Of a stretch of 64,000 nucleotides of DNA, positions 59,258 to 64,000 are shown piece after piece. Position numbers and translations under genes: made by a program. The stretch comes from Gnetum montanum. Taxonomy: Eukaryota; Streptophyta; Gnetopsida; Gnetales; Gnetaceae. The stretch covers positions 128,838-192,837 of the forward strand of contig MNCI01018418.1 in the NCBI GenBank assembly GCA_015680685.1, written 5' to 3'. The notes under the pieces were generated by a model that made no database searches, had not been told where the DNA came from, and worked only from the letters and a program-made list of their open reading frames with translations. The first letter of the stretch is position 1. Each line of letters opens with the position of its first letter.

Positions 59258-59343
59258 NNNNNNNNNNNNNNNNNNNNNNNNNNNNNNNNNNNNNNNNNNN
59301 NNNNNNNNNNNNNNNNNNNNNNNNNNNNNNNNNNNNNNNNNNN
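59258..59343. other. Assembly gap (86 N)
   Basis: Run of N. By comparison with E, A and F the missing bases fall on the U3-like part of the candidate internal promoter of C. Single N positions also occur at 21084 and 42822. Confidence 0.99.
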
Positions 59344-60720
59344 AGCACTGAGCAGAATACCTAATGGAATATGTGAAAGATAGGATTGTGGTAATGTCAA
59401 AGGTAAGGAACCTTAACTAATTAAGCAAAGAGCTATGCCAATGGGTCCTCTACATAGTAGGCTCATGCCCTTTTTTCCTTTGCATAACATCAACTATGGA
59501 GTCCATGGATCCCATAGTTGATTTAATGATCATGAAAAGTTAAGGACCAACTACAAGGAATCTACCTAAGAATCCTAACACATCAAACCAAGACATAGAA
59601 CTTGGCAGTGATGTGAGTTATGGAAACATGTATGAATTCTAGAGAAGGTGAAATGGAGTTTTTACTTGAGATCATAAGAAGTCTCTTGTAGAATTTATGT
59701 TTAAAATGACCCAAGAAGGTCCATCCTCAGTCTAGACTAAAACTAGTCACTTTCAATGACTTTGCATCGTTACTCCAAGATTGATCCATCCTCTTGAGAT
59801 ACAAGAGTGCTTCCAAAACATAACCACCATTCCACAAAAAGAATAAAAGGAAAGTAGGAAGTGAGAGAGAGGATCTTAGTTGGAGGGGACCTTTAGGCAT
59901 AGGTGCATGTCGTTCAAGTCCCATAACCAGTGCTTGTAGCCCATTTATTTGTCCAAGGGATGTGCTTTGAATTCCCATTGTGTTTTTGTTTTTATTTTTG
60001 TTTTTGAAATGGGAACCACACCATGCAAGGACTTATTCATGTTGAAGGGATGTGCTTTGAATTTCCATTGTTTTTTTTGTTAAATGGAAACCACACCATG
60101 CAACAACATTATTTAACTTCTTTATTAGTGGTTGGTATGGAATGGTGAAAAGTCCATGAAACACATTAAAGAACTCAAGCAAGTAGAAGAGTACCAAGAG
60201 TATTGAGTCCTCTTGAAGCCACATCCTTTACAAACCTTTGAATCTTTCCTAATTCCAGAATTACCAAGGTTACCAATTGATTAAAAGTTTTTTTAATGGG
60301 AGGAATCTTAAATTCTCAAAATAAGAAAAACCATAGAGTTCATTGGATGGGCAAATGATATGGACTCACTGCTTGTTCCATGAAAAATAAACCATGTCAA
60401 AGTCATCAGACATTAGAATTCAAAAATAGAAACCAAACATCAACAATCACATATTAAGAACAAACCATCATTAGTAAACAACAACAGTAACACTATGTCC
60501 TATGATAATAAAGTAAATTTATTAGCAAAAATGAGAAAATTTCATACTTAAATCAAAAAAATCAAAGTAAAAAATATAAGAAAATGTAAAATAGTTAAGA
60601 AGTTTCAAAGGTACTAAAGATGGTGTAACATTAGAAAAATATGAAAAATCAAGAATTTGTAAAATAAATAATTTATAAAAATAAAAAATGTGAACAAAAA
60701 AAGGTAGAAAAACTTAGAAG
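59344..60720 (-). other. 3' noncoding tract of element C
   Basis: Homologous to 41870-43480 of B. The block 59690-59960 (CTCAGTCTAGACTAAAACTAGTCACTTT, split here by one shared word) aligns with 42460-42660. AT-rich 60440-60710. No coding support. Confidence 0.65.
59433..59488 (-). other. Conserved stem-loop, element C copy
   Basis: Plus-strand arms GCTATGCCAATGGG (from 59432) and CCTTTGCATAAC (59477-59488), around TCCTCTACATAGTAGGCTC. Pairing is kept over the outer GYTATGC/GCATARC with a bulge inside. Confidence 0.5.
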
Positions 60721-62000
60721 CCATATTGATGGTTAGCACGAATGGCCATCTCCCCCATGACTAAGTTGGAAGGAGGGGATCTAAAAATGGAACATGGTTG
60801 TCCATCCATTGAGGTGGTAGTTGCACTAGCCTATCTTAGTTCTAGGAAAGGCTTTACTTATTGGATGTTGACCAATTGCTTTTTATTTAGGCTATCAAGT
60901 TTGTAGATTATCATGGTCCTAGAGAAAAAGGTCTGATCAATTATATAAGGTCCCTCCATAATGTTTGGAATTTTTCCTTTTGAGGTACATGTGTAGGGTT
61001 CTAGTAGAGAACCTTATCTACTAGTTGAAGTTTTACTTTCTTGATTCTTAGGTCATGACGTTGCTTGCTAAATGCCTTGTTCACCTTATTCAAGAATTGG
61101 GCCATTAATCGATTTTCATCTAACATGTTTAGGCTAATTAATCTTTCTTTCAATGCTAGACTTAGGTCAAGGTTTAGATCATAGGCTGTTAAGAGTGTAT
61201 GGAGCTCAAATTGAATTAAGAGCATTGTAAGTTTCCTATATAGTAACTGGTAGGAAGAATAGCCAATAGAAATTTTTCAGGTTGATTGGTAAGCTCAGAG
61301 AGCATCGTTAAGTTTTGCACTCCAATCCTTCCTATATTTGCTACTGGTTTGCATTAGTATTTTTGTAATCTCCTGGTTGGTTACCTCTGCTTGACTATTG
61401 GCTTGGGGTGATAAGGTGTTATTAATTTATGTTCTATCCAAGCATTGCATTAGCTTTTTAAATGTGGCACCTATGAAGTGAGTTCCATTGTTCGAAATTA
61501 GTGAACGTGGCACCCCAAACATATTCACAATATGTTGTTGTACGAATTTGGTAGCAGTGGATGATGTTTAATTAGTAACGACTACTACTTCTGCCCATTT
61601 CATGTAGTAGTCAACTACTACTATAATATATGCTTTTCCATTAGACATGGATGTTATGGAACCCATAAATTCAATGCCTCATATGTTGAAAGGTTATAGT
61701 GGTTGAATCCACTATTGAGGACCTTTCATATGAGTGGTCATCCCCTCATCTTATTGACAACGTTCACAAGACTTGATGAATTGATGGACATACCTAAAGA
61801 TTGTAGGCCAATAGTATCCTACCATTAGGATTTTTATGGTCATATGTCTCCTTGCATAGTGGTCTTTGCAAGGCCCTTTTTGAGCATCTTGAAGAACATG
61901 TAGTTGATCCTCATTAGGGACACAATAATGAATCAGGCCATCTACACACACCTTGTAGAGGTGTCCATTGATTTCCATGAAGTATTCTACCTAATGAAGA
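60721..62000 (-). pseudogene. Integrase of element C
   Basis: 61751-61978 reads HLYKVCVDGLIHYCVPNEDQ, DHYARRHMTIKILMVGYYWP and HQFIKSCERCQ, a complete HHCC finger. The core near 61690 has GIEFMGSITS (first Asp changed to Glu), LISNNGTHFIGATFKKLM (second Asp changed to Asn) and SQAEVTNQEI (Glu kept). 61001-61225 covers the linker LALKERLISLNMLDENRLMA. Confidence 0.8.
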
Positions 62001-62640
62001 AATTCTTGCTTCTTTCTAAAATCCAAGTCTTGTGGCATCTCCTAAGTGAGTAGATAGGTGAGGGTGTCATTATACCATGTAGCTTTTGTAGGCGTTTGTT
62101 CACTTATTGCTCCTATATAGAGGATTTTGTCTAGAAACTAATCAGAGAGCAGTCTCTCCTCCTCTTTATTATCCCATCTTAAGCAAGAGAGGTGGTCAGT
62201 AACCACATTCTCAATACCTTTTCGATCTACCATAGTGAGATTGAATTCCTACAAGATCACAAGCCACCATATAACATGATGACTCACTATTAGATTATTC
62301 ATGAGAAAGCAAATTACACTATGATCTGTATGCACAAATACTTTGTAATCAATCACATAGTGCCAAAAATTTTCTAGAGCATACACCACCACTATTAGTT
62401 CTTTCTCCATGGTGGTGTAATTTAATTATGTTCCCACAATGCTTTGACTCATACAATGAATATAGTATGGATTTTTCTTATTTTCCATCTGCATGAGCAC
62501 TACTCCCAAAGCATAGTTAGATGCATCTATCATGATATGGAAGGGTCTGGACTATTCTAGTACTTGTGGGATTCTTGTTTCTATGATTTTCTCCTTTAAT
62601 TGTTAAAATTCATGTTCACATTCCTTGGTCTAGATGAAAG
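62001..62640 (-). pseudogene. RNase H of element C
   Basis: NYTTMEKELIVVVYALENFW near 62420, VFVHTDHSVICFLMNNLIVS near 62320, then GIENVVTDHLSCLRWDN near 62200, the gypsy RNase H order. Few stops relative to E. Confidence 0.75.
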
Positions 62641-63294
62641 GTGCATCTTTCTTTGTAAGCTCTACCAGTAGCTTTGCGATGTTAGAAAAATTCTCTATAA
62701 ACTGTCGGTAGTAGCTAGTGTGTCCAAGGAATGACTGAACATCTTTGATGGTCTTTGGTGGATGTGTTATTCCTTAGATAATCCTTATTTTTTTTTGGTC
62801 TACCTCAATCCCTTTCTACAATATTTGGTGCCCTAGCATAATGCCTGCTTGGACCATGAGATGGCTTTTTTGCCAATTAAGTTGTAAGTTTGTCTCTACA
62901 CATCTCTTCCGTACTTGCTCAAGTTAGTCCAAGGCTTTCTTAAATGTAGCTCCATAGGTAGAAAAGTCATCCATGAAGACTTCCATACCACTACCAATCT
63001 ACTATTGGAAGATACTAAGGACCAAACATTGAAATGTTGTGGGCACATTACACAAAACAAATGGCATCTTACAGTATGCAAAAGTCCCATAGGAACTCAT
63101 AAATGTTTTCTTCGCCTGATCTTCTGGTGCAATTTGGATTTGGTTATAGCCACTATAACCATCCAAGAAGCTATAATAAAAATGCTTGGATATGGTATCT
63201 AATACTTGATCCACAAATGGAAAAGGAAAGTGATCTTTAAACATTACCATATTCAATAGCTTGAAGTTGATGTAGACCCACCAATTATCATCCT
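62641..63294 (-). pseudogene. Reverse transcriptase of element C (N-terminal part missing)
   Basis: 63002-63256 is open: FKDHFPFPFVDQVLDTISKH, YSFLDGYSGYNQIQIAPEDQ, AKKTFMSSYGTFAYCKMPFV. The catalytic box near 62975 reads GMEVFMDDFSTYGAT with both Asp residues intact, unlike A and B. The domain starts abruptly near 63290, where gag-type sequence is joined. Confidence 0.8.
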
Positions 63295-64000
63295 TCTCTA
63301 GATGTCAGTGTATAGCCCTTGTAGTATTTCATTGTTGCAATTGTGGAGGAATTTGATCCTACATGGACAAAGCAGGAGATAACTAGGTTGAAGGTGGAGG
63401 TGTGTATATAGAGGGATGCAGTATGGATATGGGTTCTCCCCTCTAGTAGATGGTGAATGTGTTTAGTGGTACTCTGGATGGTTATAATGATGCTAGAATG
63501 ATGTATGGCTTGCAAACCTTCTGGGGGAGACAGGTTGCTGAACATAGTACCCATATAAATTTGGTTGCCTATAAAGATACTAATGCCTTCATGGTGGCAT
63601 TCTCCATGATTGTGGTTGGTACCACTATTGGTATTGTTCATAAGGTTGTACAAGAGTTCCACTTGAGTAGTAAGCTTATTGTTATTGATGGAAATGCCTT
63701 GGATTGCCTTGAAGATAAGGCAATCATCTTTGAGCTTGCCTATGTGCTAGGCGAGTATTCAATGCATACATTCCAAACTCTTGTAAGTGTGACATCATAG
63801 GGAAACATCCCTTTTAGATGTCACATTTAGTTTCATCATCAAAGTTATACTTCATAAATTCCTCTATTACAGTAGCTTTTCCCTTACCTCTTTGGTAGGC
63901 ATGTTCAGCTTCTTTTCACCTTCTACGATTATGATCACAATTCTACTCCTTGGATTCTTTCATGATTTTGATAAAAATTTGAAAATTTTCATTCAAATAT
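63295..64000 (-). pseudogene. gag C-terminal part of element C, fused to RT by deletion
   Basis: Homologous to 53990-54600 of B (nucleocapsid tail with the CNNHNHG-type shadow frame and the Pro/Gln-rich coding frame). It abuts RT at about 63295, so protease and the first part of RT (about 1 kb in B) have been deleted. It continues beyond the window edge. Confidence 0.65.

Larger units (their letters stand above)
39493..64000 (-). mobile_element. Element C: Athila-like element, 5' part beyond the window, interrupted by B
   Basis: The minus-strand element reads, from the right edge: gag fragment, RT, RNase H, integrase, 3' noncoding tract, ORF3, (B), polypurine tract, 3' LTR. Its 5' LTR is not in the window. 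Protease and the start of RT are missing through a deletion near 63295. Confidence 0.8.

Overview
This is a plant nuclear window made almost entirely of nested, decayed Ty3/gypsy LTR retrotransposons. I see no intact host gene, no rRNA or tRNA gene, and no bacterial features. Support for a large-genome seed plant comes from long LTRs with TG...CA ends and 5-bp target duplications, gag-PR-RT-RNaseH-IN gene order, CpG depletion, and many coding frames broken by TAG/TAA where Gln is expected. All identity figures are by-eye estimates.

The layout is two stacks of nested elements. Left stack: element E (plus, 1-39492, starts before the window) is interrupted by A (plus, 3519-35654). A is interrupted by D (minus, 10162-30803), and D carries an intron-containing gene on the opposite strand (about 20812-24330). 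Right stack: C (minus, 39493 to beyond 64000) sits in the 3' LTR of E. C is interrupted by B (minus, 40597-57202), and B by F (minus, 44035-50685). Target duplications are visible for D (GAGTG), B (GTTGC/GTTGT) and F (GGCCC). A-C, E and F are Athila-like: their primer sites look like a deaminated tRNA-Asp-type site and, except in B, there is an extra 3' ORF (ORF3). D is Tat-like: it has a second RNase H domain.

The 3' halves of the Athila-like elements share a conserved plan. After integrase comes a noncoding tract with a stem-loop whose arms covary between elements. In E, A and F there follows a TATA box preceded by a copy of the same element's own U3 motif. E and C have a possible leader intron of about 300 bp. 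Then come ORF3, a conserved polypurine-tract motif and the 3' LTR. This looks like a self-contained expression unit for ORF3 and is the most interesting signal in the window.

Other notable items: D has a solo-LTR copy joined to a duplicated flank. D has tandem units of about 190 bp inside its LTRs, a 17-bp minisatellite in its leader, and a displaced block between protease and RT that holds the antisense split gene. F has gag and an ORF3 remnant but no pol. A short CpG-rich segment (about 19585-19915) does not match its surroundings and may be organelle-derived.
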